Below are positions 54,327-64,000 of a stretch of DNA of 64,000 nt, in pieces. The notes under the pieces are model-generated. The model saw nothing but the letters and a program-made list of their open reading frames with translations. It searched no databases and was not told where the DNA came from. Each line of letters opens with the position of its first letter. Position 1 is the first letter of the stretch. This DNA comes from Oikopleura dioica (Eukaryota > Chordata > Appendicularia > Copelata > Oikopleuridae): assembly GCA_907165135.1 (NCBI GenBank), contig OU015568.1:6456501-6520500 (forward strand). Direction: 5' to 3'. Made by a program: the position numbers and the translations under genes.

Positions 54327-55005
54327 TCATCTCTTGTCCTGAGACTTGAGAAACTCTTCGCGTCTTTTTAGCGCTTCAACAGCGGTGAGCTGGTATGGAA
54401 TATTTCCGTGGATTACTTCCAGTCTTGGGTCGCCGTTGACACCGATTGCCACGTCTTCGTATTCGATTATTGCGCTGTCAGCTTCTATTAGGGGAGTTAA
54501 TTCTTGAAGGGTTTGGAGACCGACCTTTTCCAGTTCTTCTCATGCTGTTTTCTAGCGCCGTTTGGGCCATGTAAATTGCGAATTGAGTCGCAGCGGCGCT
54601 GACGCACGAAGGAACCAGATTTCCTATCATCATTTCTGGGCTAGAAAAAGTACTTTAGTCGCTGAAAAAGAGGATTAAAACATACTTGGCTCTGTTTAAA
54701 ACAGCTCTGACGCTGCCAACAGAGAACTTCGACGTGCCGTCATCCATTTTTGGAATTTTCGATTTCACGGGCTCTTTTTGGCCGAGTTTTTCCAGCCGTT
54801 TGCCACCGGGGCTTCCAGCTTTTTTACCAGGCATTTTTCCAGAGGAGGAATTTTCTGTCACCGATTTCGCTGTCTTTTTGGGAGATTTTTTCAGCGGCTG
54901 ATCTGGATCTTCCACGGCGCTTTTGTTCGGCGTTTTCGCCTTCCAGAAGTCGGTGATTTTTCCCTGGTTTTTTGGCGACTCTTTTACAGCGCCATTTTTG
55001 GCCAT
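54327..55005 (-). CDS. histone-fold protein, CHRAC1/POLE4-like (copy with a frame break)
   Basis: Exon 54686-55005 starts MAKNGAVKESPKNQGKITDFW, a possible PCNA-binding (PIP-like) motif, and ends with helix 1 of a histone fold (FSVGSVRAVLNRAK). Exon 2 from 54640 downward reads NPEMMIGNLVPSCVSAAATQF, the long helix 2. Near 54545 the frame must shift by one base to continue EELEKVGLQTLQELTP and IIEYEDVAIGVNGDPRLEV, then LTAVEALKRREEF to a stop at 54327. The shifted half closely parallels the neighbouring gene (VDYDDMADAVASDPR). Such proteins pair in chromatin-remodelling or polymerase-epsilon complexes. The frame break may be sequence error, a missed tiny intron or decay. The ATG directly follows TTCTTCAG. 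Confidence 0.65.
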
Positions 55006-55153
55006 CTGAAGAATTAAATCGTAAATTGGAGTATTTGTGGCAAGTTTTGCATACATTTGGTAAGTGAACTTTTCCAGGTTAATAAAAATAAGCTTCACGG
55101 TAGCTACTAGCGCTGAGTGCGTAAAAACAAGCGGCAGTGAAGAACTAGTGCAT

Positions 55154-56292
55154 CTATTTTTGTGTTTCTGCTTGTGTTATTGCTCGTTCTTGGCTCTCGG
55201 CAAGGTTCATGCTCTTTTTGGCGAGCTCTGGGGCTTTTGGCGAGTTGAGTGAGTATTCTTTGAACGGGGGGCGAACAATATCGCCCTGCGATGGAACTTC
55301 TTGATTTCTAGCGAGCTCGAGGGTCGCTTTCCGGCCGTTTTCAAAGCTCAGCTGAACGTTTGTCCGCGACGGATCGCATAGCATCTCCACCAGACCCTTT
55401 GCAGTCTTTTGCTTGTCGGACAACGTCTCTTCTTTATTTTCACTTTCATTTGTCTCGATGCTCATTTGTTTCTGGACAGATGGTCGGTTTGTTTCTGTAT
55501 CCATAGGCTCTGGTTTTCGCGAATTTACGGCGGGCTTGATCTCCAATGATTCTGGCTCATCAACAGACGCTAAAATCGGAATTTGAAAAAGGCAAAGTTG
55601 AAAGTTGAAAGTCGAACCTTGAGTTCGTTGACGCATCTTTTCTTTGAGCGATTCGATGTCGGCAAATGCCTAAAAAATGAATGTTTAGAGAAAATTTCTC
55701 TTTAACTGTTACCTTGGATTTGGCAAGCGCTGGCGCAAGCTGTGGTTGCTCAAACGCAAGTATCTCGGCCATATCTCTATTTGCTGCTTTTTGCGTATGC
55801 TTCAGCTTCATCGCTCGTAACTTCAACGCCTCTGCTGCCGTTATTCTACGCGGGAGCATTCCTTGGAGCTTTTTCATTCTTGGATCGGAAGCGACTGCGT
55901 CTGCCATGTCGTCGTAATCGACTGTGAACTCGTTCGGCTTCTTCGACAAATGGTGCTGGAGGCCCATTTGGAGAACATGTGCGACGAAATGCTTGGCCGC
56001 CAGGGCCAGGTGAGTCGCTGCCGACTTTGAAACTTCATAATCTCTAAAATAGAAAAAAGCATGACTTCCACCGCCTTTGGAAAGCCTCCTACTTGTATTT
56101 TCTCGGTCGCTTGACATATTTCTTGTACAGCTCTTGAATGTGATCCTGCGAGATCATCGCCTTGTTCGCCAAGTTCTGAATGAACTCTTCTCGAATTGCG
56201 ATTTCCATCGCCAATTCTTCCTCCGTCACGAGTTCTACTTCCTCCTCCGATTTCATTTCCGAATCCTTCGGAACAGCCTCGTCCACCTCCAT
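55154..56292 (-). CDS. histone-fold protein, CHRAC1/POLE4/NF-YC-like, 332 aa
   Basis: Exons complement(55154-55569, 55618-55669, 55713-56043, 56093-56292). After an acidic start comes the histone fold: helix 1 (ISQDHIQELYKKYVKR), long helix 2 (YEVSKSAATHLALAAKHFV) and helix 3 with the loop VDYDDMADAVASDPRMKKL and ITAAEALKLRAMK. The C-terminal half is low-complexity with acidic patches. The fold makes DNA-binding heterodimers; which partner it uses cannot be told. The ATG lies 7 bases after CTTTTCAG. It is 68 bp downstream of SNF8's stop and 148 bp upstream of the related gene at 54327-55005. Confidence 0.75.
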
Positions 56293-56360
56293 TTCTATTC
56301 TGAAAAGAGGAAAAAGTGAGAATCAGTAAGAATGAATGGTGATTTTTTTGAACAAGGAAA

Positions 56361-57186
56361 TTATGAAGAAAATACAGCAGGGAACCAGTATTGAATCTCT
56401 TTGGCTGGCGGGGCGTCAGCCCAAACTGTCCCTTCCCGCGCCAGTGTTTCAACCAATGAGCAAAATCGTAGCGAGCTCCAGCCCAAGTCGCGTTCCACTG
56501 AAAAGATGCGAGATTAGCATCTCTCGATTCCCTAAAATCTACCTAAAGACTGGGAGACCATTCCATTGTGTTTGCTCGAATACTCGACCAGTTTTGCCGC
56601 ATCGTCTGAAAACTCGCCCGGAACAGCTTGAACAATCGCTTGGGAGCCTTTCCCGATGACTTGGTAGCCTTTTCCGAGGCTTCTGAGCTTTCCAAGGGCG
56701 GTTTCAATATCGGCCGGTTCTGCTTTCAGGTCTTTCGCGATCGTAGAAAGAGCGATCAAGCCTCCAGTTGCATCTCGGTAAGCCATGCAATACTCGACCA
56801 CGCGCACCGAAAGTTCGTAGTAGAAATCGCCCATTCCAAGCACTTCCGCCCAAAATCCCTTTGAAGATGAAAGTGGATCTACTCCTATTGCAGCGCACAT
56901 TGCCTAAGAAAGTTATAAAAAATGAAAGAAAACAACAAAAAAATACTCTTTCTTTCTGAAAATCGCGGCTTCTCGATTTTTTTACCTGAAATTGCTTTCG
57001 GAAGGCCGGATTCTTTCTTATTTCGCTTCTGTGATTTTTTGCAAAATGCTCGAGTCTCTCTTTGAAGAGCGAAAACTGCTTCTCGACATGTTCAAAATCT
57101 GCTTTTTGTAATTCTTGAGCTTTTTCGGCAGTTTTTTCTTTGATTTTATTGCGATCTTTGATTCCGGCGATTCCGCGTTTTCTCAT
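56361..57186 (-). CDS. SNF8: ESCRT-II subunit SNF8/EAP30/VPS22
   Basis: Exons complement(56361-56497, 56543-56903, 56986-57186), 232 aa (human about 258). The N-terminal coiled coil MRKRGIAGIKDRNKIKEKT is followed by EIRKNPAFRKQFQ and the hallmark MCAAIGVDPL with GFWAEVLGMGDFYYEL. Winged-helix parts follow (TALGKLRSLGKGYQVIG; LAREGTVWADAP ending QYWFPAVF). SNF8 joins VPS25 and VPS36 in ESCRT-II for sorting ubiquitinated cargo into multivesicular bodies. It is the first gene of a tight head-to-tail minus-strand cluster. The ATG lies 4 bases after TTTCTTTAG. Confidence 0.95.
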
Positions 57187-57647
57187 TTTCTAAAGAAAAA
57201 TCTGTTTTTTTGTTGGTTTTGGCAGTTTTGAAAAGAAAAATCGTCGAGTTCATCAAGTAAACAAACAAATTCTAGGGGGTAAGCTTTCGGGAATTTCTCT
57301 AAACATCGAAAATAAGAAAATTTGAATTCGTTTATTTTCTACTCGCAGCGTATCAGCGGCGCGGAAAATCTCCCAGAGGAAAATCGATGATTTGCTTTTC
57401 CCAGAAAAAAAATGGGATTATTTTTCTTCAGAGAGAAATTTTGGCGAAAACTATTTTATTTTTTTCTCATAAATTAAAAAACAACCCGCCTATTCATTTA
57501 AACATTATTACTTTATTTGTAGATTGCGCAAATTCTGCTTTAGTTAGTTTTCTAGCGCAAGATTTAATGATTAAAAATTGAGAAATTCCTCATCAGGCCT
57601 TTTTTAATCAACTTTTTCCATCACTAGAATGCTCAAAAAAACTTCCA
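57187..57647. promoter_or_regulatory. divergent promoter region between SNF8 and the CUB/TM gene
   Basis: 461 bp between divergent starts at 57186 (minus) and 57648 or 57749 (plus). AT-rich; no TATA box stands out. Acceptor-like TTTAG precedes the SNF8 ATG. The role is inferred from position only. Confidence 0.4.
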
Positions 57648-59087
57648 ATGGCACGGAAAGTCGTACCTTTCCCGCCCGAGGCCCTTCCAATCCGCCAGTA
57701 CCTTTACTACATCGTTGCCCTTTTCATCCTTTTTCTTGAATCGAGAAGATGAAGCAGACCTTTGGAATTGTTTCCACAACGGCGAAGAGAGACAGATGCC
57801 AGCCCTACAAGACGGTTCAATTTCAGTTTGTCCAGGAATGCGTGTCAGAAGCTCAAGAAGAATTGAACTTTTTGGAAACACCAGGTTTTTGGTCGATTCA
57901 AAATAGGATGCGGCCTCTCCATTATTTTTTGCGTAAATCTTTTTGGCTGAATTTCTTTTGGTTGTATTTAGCCAATCAGATACTTCAAAAAGACATCTAG
58001 CCAATGAAAAATGGGGTAATGGCCTCTTATCCAATAAGAAAAATCTATAGACATTCCGAGCCAATCAGAAATCTCAAAAAAATTATTCGTTTCTAACGCT
58101 CAGTTTTAGGATTTTCGGATTTCTACAAGGGCCGCGTTGCAGTTTCTTGGACGATCATGACGAAATCTAAACTCGAACCGATCGTACTCATCTTTGAAGA
58201 TTTCTACCTGCCTTGTGATCTCGGTCATTTGGTCATCACAGAGGGACTAGATGAGTCGCAAGAAATCTGTGGAACTGACGACAAATGGCCAGCCATAATA
58301 GGTACAGTTTCATTTCACTTTTCAGTTATTGGAAACAATTCTTCCAGGGAAAAGTACGAACATGAAGCTGTCAATCCAGACAAGTCGGTCAACAATGGAG
58401 TGGAAAATGAAATTAGGCTTTCGAAAAGACGTTCTCGGCGCCTGTGGCAAACTCGTCAAAAATTACCCGAGATCGATAAACCCTTGCATACAAGACGAAG
58501 CTCCTACTAAACCGATCCGGACAAAAGGAAAGATTCCCTTCAAAAATCCTTTCGGAAAGGTAAGAAGCAACATTCTTCAACGATTTCATTCAAAACCTTT
58601 CTTTTTCAGAAAATACCCAAAAAAGTGCCGAAAAAAGACGAACCAGAACTAGAAGAAGAAGAAGTCGAAGGAACGAAAAGTGCCGAGGAAGATCCGAAGA
58701 TTCCCAAGAATTCGAATCCCAAGCCAACTCGAAAAACAACAACGAGGAGTACGACAAAAGAGCAAAACATCGTCCAAGGATACGACCCAATTCATGAAAT
58801 CGGAGCAGAAGAATTGCTCAAATTTCAAAACGATCTGGACACCCGTTATGTAAGTATCTTTCGCTCATCTCTTCTTATTTCGATTCTTACAGTGGAATTT
58901 GGACAGTAGAAATCACCGGGAAGAAAAGGCTGACATGAGTTGGGCGCTTTGGATTGTTCTTTTGCTGATAGTTACTGGAATAGTGTCGATTATTTCGTTC
59001 TACAGAAGGAAATTGAAGAATCTTCATGTTTTGCAAGAAGAAATGGAGTTGCCGGAAACTTCGAGCTCTAGAAAATTGAGAAGATAG
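57648..59087 (+). CDS. type I membrane protein with a CUB-like domain
   Basis: Exons about 57749-57906, 58110-58301, 58348-58559, 58610-58849 and 58893-59087. The ectodomain has the CUB pattern: CQPYKTVQFQFVQEC and LETPGFWSIQN, then YKGRVAVSWTI, LIFEDFYLPCDLGHLVITE and an ending NPCIQDE. A Lys/Glu-rich stalk (VPKKDEPELEEEEVEG) leads to one membrane helix (WALWIVLLLIVTGIVSII) and a short basic tail. The 5' end is odd. The ATG at 57648 opens a signal-peptide-like frame (YLYYIVALFILFLES) whose TGA overlaps the ATG at 57749, so a one-base shift or an unseen splice would join them. The first intron seems to start GG. Confidence 0.7.
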
Positions 59088-59277
59088 CCGATTATTCGAA
59101 TTCACATGATTGCCTGTAAATTTCGCCAAAAGCCAAAAAATAAATGATGAAAAAAGTTCAATGAATTTGAAAAGCAAACATTTAAAAACATCAAAAATGC
59201 TCCTGAAGGTGCCAAGTTGGCTTTATTAGCTTTTCAGATTTGTAAAGAAAAAAAATGAAGAGTAATTCGTGGCGAGC

Positions 59278-62200
59278 ATGAATGCGAAAAACGAGAAAGG
59301 CGAGCATGACGAGCATGCGATCCTCTTCCACGGGATCACTTATCTTGGAGCGACGCTGGTCGAGGACGCACGGGACGAGAAAGCCGTGAGGAAGCAGATT
59401 GAGGATCTTTCTGATGAAGAAGGGGGCTTCAATGTGACGGTGTCGATTCCTTCCAGTGCTGATGGCATTTTAAAACTTCTCGAGCCAGGATCGCTTACTG
59501 AAGGAAATGGATGAAAGTTTGAATCTCGGCAAAGTTTGACTGGTCGACATTGTTTTTTAAAGCTTTTGATTCGCTAAAAAACTGGTATAAAATAATTCGA
59601 ATCCATTTGAAAGTGACGTCTTTTTACCTTTTCCGAGTGTTGCAATTTGTGTCGCATGAAGCGAAGCCGGGGCTTATCGGCTTCACGGAGAATTCAGACG
59701 GCGCTTCGACTTACCGCTGCCATGTGCTCAGATGTCAGATTCCTGACGCGGCAGAGAAGATCATGTCCACCGTCTCACAGGCTTTTCGACGTGTTCCTGT
59801 GAGTATACTCCACTATTACTGCTACTGAACTCTCACGTTTTTAAAGACGACATCTGTAACGCTTGAAAACAACACGCACAATCTCGAATTCAACGTCTCT
59901 CTGGAAATTCACGAAGAAGAAAACGGAAAATTCGTGCCGGTTTTGTTCGACAAAGAGTCGTTCAAATTACGCCGCGGTTTCGAAAAGCGAGTCCAAGTTA
60001 CGGTGAACCAGACAGCTGGATTGGTGCTTCCCGTTGAGCGATGCTTCGGGCTGCTTCTTTGTCCGGGAAGACTGGCAAGAGCCGCGGATATGACGTTGTT
60101 GGACATGGAGATGTCCGAGTCAAAGGTACCAAAATCTCAATCCTAACCCTTTTCCAATTTTAGGACGTCCATTCGGCCATCGGAACATGGGACTGTGCCC
60201 ACCCTGCGCTGCGTCTTTTGAACACAGAATCGAAAGGAAATTGCTTCTTCGTTTCTGCTGCTGTCGATCTTGTCTTGTGCGGAATCGCCGATCCAGTCCG
60301 TTTTCTGATAGAGACAAAAGTTCGTGTTTTTCCACAAGAAGAGAAATGGCTCCTTCGAGGATTCAAAGCTAAGCACCAGGAAGAGCAATTCTTCATGAGC
60401 GTGATCGAAAGCAGGCAGAGCTCTGGCGCTGCGAGTTATACTGTCAAATCGATTGAAAGCAACACATCAAGAAATCGAGCTCCAGAAATGTCTCTCCGGG
60501 TGAAGGACGATGACGACGAAGAACCTCTCTCCTCTGGCTTCGGAGCAGTGACACTGGAATGCTCCTCAGAGCGACTGGCTTGGTGGACGAAGGAGCGTAT
60601 CTCCGGCTGGACGGAGAAAAACGTGAGGCCGGAAGGAATCGACGAAATCATTGTAAAATATGGTGTTCCTCACGCGCTCAGGGGAGCGATTTGGCCTCTG
60701 CTTGCGAAAATTAAAGCAGATAAAATGGAAGAGCTGAAAGAAGCGTTCAGAGTGTTGAACACGAGGTGGAGTCCTCATGATCAAGCGATACAAAGAGATA
60801 TAGGAAGCGTTCAAGAGCAATTCTCATTGAAAATTTCCAAACTCATTCTTCTGTAAAAAGTGTTCTTGAACATTGAGAAGGCCGGACATTCCCCGCTCAT
60901 CAATACTTTCAAGAATCCGGCGAAGCTGGCCAAGAAGCCCTGTATCGCGTCTGCAAAGCTTACTCCCTTTACGACTCCGAAGTTGGATACTGCCAGGGCC
61001 AAAGTTTTCTCGTTGCCGCTCTTCTCACCGTACAAATGCCAGAAGAAGAGGCTTTCGCTCTTTTTACAACGATCATGCATGAATACCATTTCAGGTAGTA
61101 AGCGCTTGGTGAATTTATTTAAGACTTTATATAGGGGTTTATATTTACACTCATTTTCCGAACTACGGCTTCGCTTTTGGATTCTTGAGCAACTCGTCGA
61201 ATCTGAACTTCCATCGCTTCATACCCACTTCAAAGATTTAGGTCAGAAATAACAATATTTTCCGATGGATTTGACCAAAAATTATAATAGGAGTGGAAGC
61301 GCACATGTATTCCTCACAATGGTTCCTGACGCTTTTTACCGCTAAGTTTCCTCTTTCGCTCGTTTATCACGTGATCGACTGGTTCTTGTTGGAAGGGCCA
61401 AATGTCATCTATCGCCTGGCGCTTGCTATGCTTAGGACTTGGAGAAGAGACCTGCTTTCTTACGATTTCGAAGGTAGGATTATCTTCCTCGATTTTTTCC
61501 ACTTGTATTTCAAAAGGCGTTCTTCGATTCTTCCGCGTCCATCTGCCTCGCCAGTTTTTGGATGAAGCTTCTGTCATTTCTTTGATAAACGCTGCCAAGC
61601 AAGAAAAACTCTCAGAAAAGAAGGAGCAAAAGCTCAGAAGCGAATGGGAAAAAGCCCAAGATGCTCGAGAAACTCCTGCTCAACGACTAGAGCGAGAAAA
61701 TAAACGGCTTCATTCGAAAGTACTCCGGCTCGATTTTGAAAGCGACCTGGTAAATTAATAAAATTTCAAGCCTTTCTCCTATATTTTTGTAGCTCGTTCA
61801 AAATATGATCGAAAAGGAAAACGCTGCCCAAAAACAGATGGACAAGCAAATGGAAGAATCGAAAAGAGTAAGCGCGGCAAAGTGTGATTATTCTTGATTT
61901 TTGCCTTTCAGATGGGACGCGAATTAGATGCGCTGAGACTTCAGCTTCAAGAAATACGACGCGAGCGTGATAACTTTTCACAACAAGTGGAAAACTTCAA
62001 AGAAGAAAATGAAGAACTCAAGGAGCTCTGGAGAAAGTCAGCAACAATTTCTCCTCTCTTCGTCTAACGATGTGTTTTTAGGGAAGTATTGAGAAGGGAT
62101 ACTGACGCTTCCGAGCTCCGCAACGATATTCTTCGTAAAAACGCATTGATAGCCGATTTGACAGCGTTGAACGAAAGGAATAAGAAGCAGAATGGAGAAG

Positions 62201-62466
62201 GGGGCTCCTCTCGTTCGTCCTTTTCAGAAAATCATGCAGTCTCAGATGGCGCTGTAGAGCTGGAACTCGCTCAGACTAAAGTAAATCATCCCTTTTCCTC
62301 GTTGATTTCATTGTCGATTCTTTTCTAGGTTCGCTTGGTTGAGATTCAATGCAAAAATCAAGACCTGGAACACACAATCCAGGAGTTGGAGAAAAGCCTT
62401 TCCGACGCTAGAAATACTTGGATCAACAAACTTCAAGCCCGAGCCTTGAATTCCGTCAAGAAATGA
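59278..62466 (+). CDS. RABGAP1: Rab GTPase-activating protein RABGAP1/RABGAP1L
   Basis: Twelve exons: 59278-59503, 59614-59798, 59847-60125, 60164-60803, 60878-61094, 61135-61241, 61291-61473, 61517-61749, 61793-61867, 61912-62036, 62082-62280 and 62329-62466; 868 aa. An N-terminal PTB domain (HGITYLGATLVEDA to ILKLLEP) is followed by the family's middle domain (VERCFGLLLCPGRLA, ADPVRFLIETKVRV). The TBC domain has KYGVPHALRGAIWPLL and the Gln finger SEVGYCQGQSFL with AHMYSSQWFLTLF; the Arg finger region is EGRTFPAHQYFQ. A C-terminal coiled coil follows (RLERENKRLHSKVLRL, VELELAQTK). TBC proteins speed Rab GTP hydrolysis on membranes. Introns after 59503 (GAAATGG) and 60803 (GAAGCG) need GA donors. 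Confidence 0.94.
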
Positions 62467-62950
62467 TCAAAAATCTTCATTTGGTGAAAAATAATTTATC
62501 AAAAGGCTGCAATTTATGAAGCAATTTGCAAATCCCGAAATTTACCTTGAAAAGAAATAACTTCTGTGTATCGTGGAATTATTCCAAAATTAATGATAAA
62601 TCAAATTTGTAATCTTCACTGGTTCCATACTTCGTTCATGTCGCTCAAATGTTGCCTGTTTTCTGCTAAATCTTTCTGTTTCAATTTCAAAAAATGAAAA
62701 TCATTCAGCTTGATTTCATCCACAAAAGTAAAGCTACAGTTACTTAGAGTTGTTTAGCAGCTCGCCACCATTTCTTCATTTATATAATTCTTTTTATATT
62801 TTGATTCAAACTTAATGTTTGGTGACGCCTTTTAGACATGACAATAAATACAGTATTCATTCTTAACAAAAATTTATAATTATTTGAATTTGCGGTTTAC
62901 GGAAAACGTTTGCCGCATTGTGCTCCTGGATGCGGTAGAGGCGGTAAATG
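62467..62950. other. 3' flank of RABGAP1
   Basis: AT-rich, no reading frame of note. Several AATAAA-like strings (for example near 62840) could end RABGAP1 transcripts. Confidence 0.4.
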
Positions 62951-63121
62951 CAGTGGCACATCCTAAACTGGGCAGGTCGCTTTGTCCATCCGCGGCCCAC
63001 TTTGGGATGTGGTGACTCATGCCATTTCTTTTGCTCTAATAAGAGAAAGCGTTTCTGGAAGCGGCCGCCCCTGCCCAGTTTGGGATGTGGCGGCACCTGC
63101 CCAGTTTGGGATGTGCCACTG
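62951..63121. mobile_element. MITE with CAGTGGCACATCC ends
   Basis: Inverted ends CAGTGGCACATCC(T)AAACTGGGCAG and CTGCCCAGTTTGGGATGTGCCACTG. CTGCCCAGTTTGGGATGTGG is repeated inside. TA follows on the right but TG precedes on the left, so a mariner-type duplication is only half visible. An outer inverted pair (TGCGGTTT and CGGAAA, near 62890 and 63225) hints at a larger nested element. Confidence 0.6.
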
Positions 63122-63253
63122 TAGTGCGTGACGCCTACGCATGTGGTGGGTCTCTCGCGCGCCCCAGGTGTATATCACATGTGCGTAGGCGCCTTGTTCT
63201 TCCACCTCGTTGTTTTTTCGGAAACCGCAGTTCACTTGAGTGAATCCATTTAA

Positions 63254-63944
63254 GGGATCCCCCCCTGATTTCCCGAACTTTGACCCCTATCTACTTTTTT
63301 CTGGTCTTACTAATGAGTATGATTAGTAGCGCATTTAAAAGCTCGCTTCAGAATGAACATATTCTGGTAGAATCAGCTTCCTATCCTAACATTCGCTTAT
63401 GCATTAGAGGCCGTCAAAGTGATTAAAGTTGGCGAAAATGGCCATTTTAGACCATTTTCAAATCGTATCTACTTTTTTTAGGGCTTTTTAATCACAGATC
63501 TTTTTGCATCTATAGAGAGCTCAGAGCCTAGACTTAATATTTTGGTAGAATCAGCAAATTTGGATAAGTGAAAAAAAATTTTTCTAATTGTAAAACTTTT
63601 TGAACCCATTTTTGGCATTTTTTTGGAGGTTAAATGCTCTCTAGCGCCAACAAATGGTCGAAAATTCTAGTGCGGTAATTATTTTCGTGATCTAGGCATT
63701 CTAAGCTTTCGATTAACCCCTTATTTGTCCTCTTTTGATAACGATGAAAAACCGAAAAAAATTGCGATTTTCGCGCTAAGTACAATTTACATGCATTTTC
63801 CCAAACTTTGAAAGCCAAAATTTTGGGGAAGCATTAATGTAAACGGGTACTATAATACATCAAAATCATCCTTAGAACACGAGGAATCTAATAATAGGCG
63901 GTAATGATCCACATCAAAGTTTTGAAAAATCGGGGGGTGATCCC
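63254..63944. mobile_element. 691-bp non-autonomous element with TTAA target duplication
   Basis: Inverted ends GGGATC(C/A)CCCCC(T/C)GATTT lie between TTAA at 63250-63253 and TTAA at 63945-63948, as in piggyBac or Kolobok groups. The interior is non-coding with repeated TGGTAGAATCAGC. Confidence 0.75.
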
Positions 63945-63967
63945 TTAATCCGTTCATCATTTCAGAG

Positions 63968-64000
63968 ATGGATCATCAATTCAAGGTGCCGAAGGTGCCC
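63968..64000 (+). CDS. possible start of a gene running off the right edge
   Basis: The ATG at 63968 follows CATTTCAGAG, an acceptor-like sequence, and opens MDHQFKVPKVP to the window's end. Too short for any family call. Confidence 0.3.
   Translation, partial: MDHQFKVPKVP

Noticed and set aside
57633-58064. 143-codon minus-strand frame
   Set aside because: The plus strand encodes a CUB domain with matching exons. The minus frame lies antisense to it and to its intron.

Overview
The window is nuclear DNA of a compact animal genome. Gene content is chordate-like: Nemo-like kinase, a myosin-binding protein C with its M-motif, WASP/N-WASP, ESCRT-II SNF8, RabGAP1 and a calumenin-type EF-hand protein. 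Introns are mostly 40-75 bp. A notable minority of splice junctions that keep the reading frame and the family alignment use GA-AG, GC-AG or GG-AG borders. Several start codons sit just after a splice-acceptor-like (T)nNAG, and one head-to-tail cluster looks like an operon. Together these suggest an appendicularian tunicate (Oikopleura-like). The species is inference, and the repeat load is higher than I would expect of the smallest Oikopleura genomes.

Layout. 1-4.1 kb: a secreted thrombospondin-repeat/CAP protein (minus strand). 4.8-17.6 kb: one Baeyer-Villiger/flavin monooxygenase gene (minus) whose large exon has been hit twice, by a 7.5-kb Mutator-like element (5392-12939, 8-bp target duplication) carrying its own transposase and a broken acyl-CoA synthetase copy, and by a 159-bp hAT-type MITE (13548-13706). 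A 3-kb foldback element lies in its next intron. 17.7-19.8 kb: an AGCTG-rich repeat, tRNA-Val(AAC) and a small unknown gene. 20.3-23.9 kb: NLK (minus), its introns full of one hAT MITE family. 25.4-28.5 kb: a calumenin-like gene (plus) and an unknown zinc-ribbon gene (minus). 30.2-37.9 kb: an orphan coiled-coil protein of about 2,190 aa with a MITE in its coding sequence. 38.5-41.4 kb: small unknown genes, one secreted. 42.4-51.7 kb: myosin-binding protein C, interrupted in a coding exon by a 4,972-bp TIR element (44801-49772) encoding an 823-aa protein I cannot classify. 51.8-54.0 kb: WASP. 54.3-57.2 kb: a minus-strand cluster of SNF8 and two histone-fold genes. 57.6-59.1 kb: a CUB/transmembrane protein. 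59.3-62.5 kb: RABGAP1. 62.5-64 kb: two further MITE-type elements and the start of another gene.

Central observation: four DNA-transposon insertions sit inside protein-coding exons. In each, the host reading frame and family homology resume exactly across the target duplication. The hAT MITE in the monooxygenase gene lies within a possible GC-AG intron that would restore the codons precisely, so it may be an intron born from a transposon. All exon coordinates were built by hand from reading frame, splice signals and family similarity. No alignment or expression data were available.
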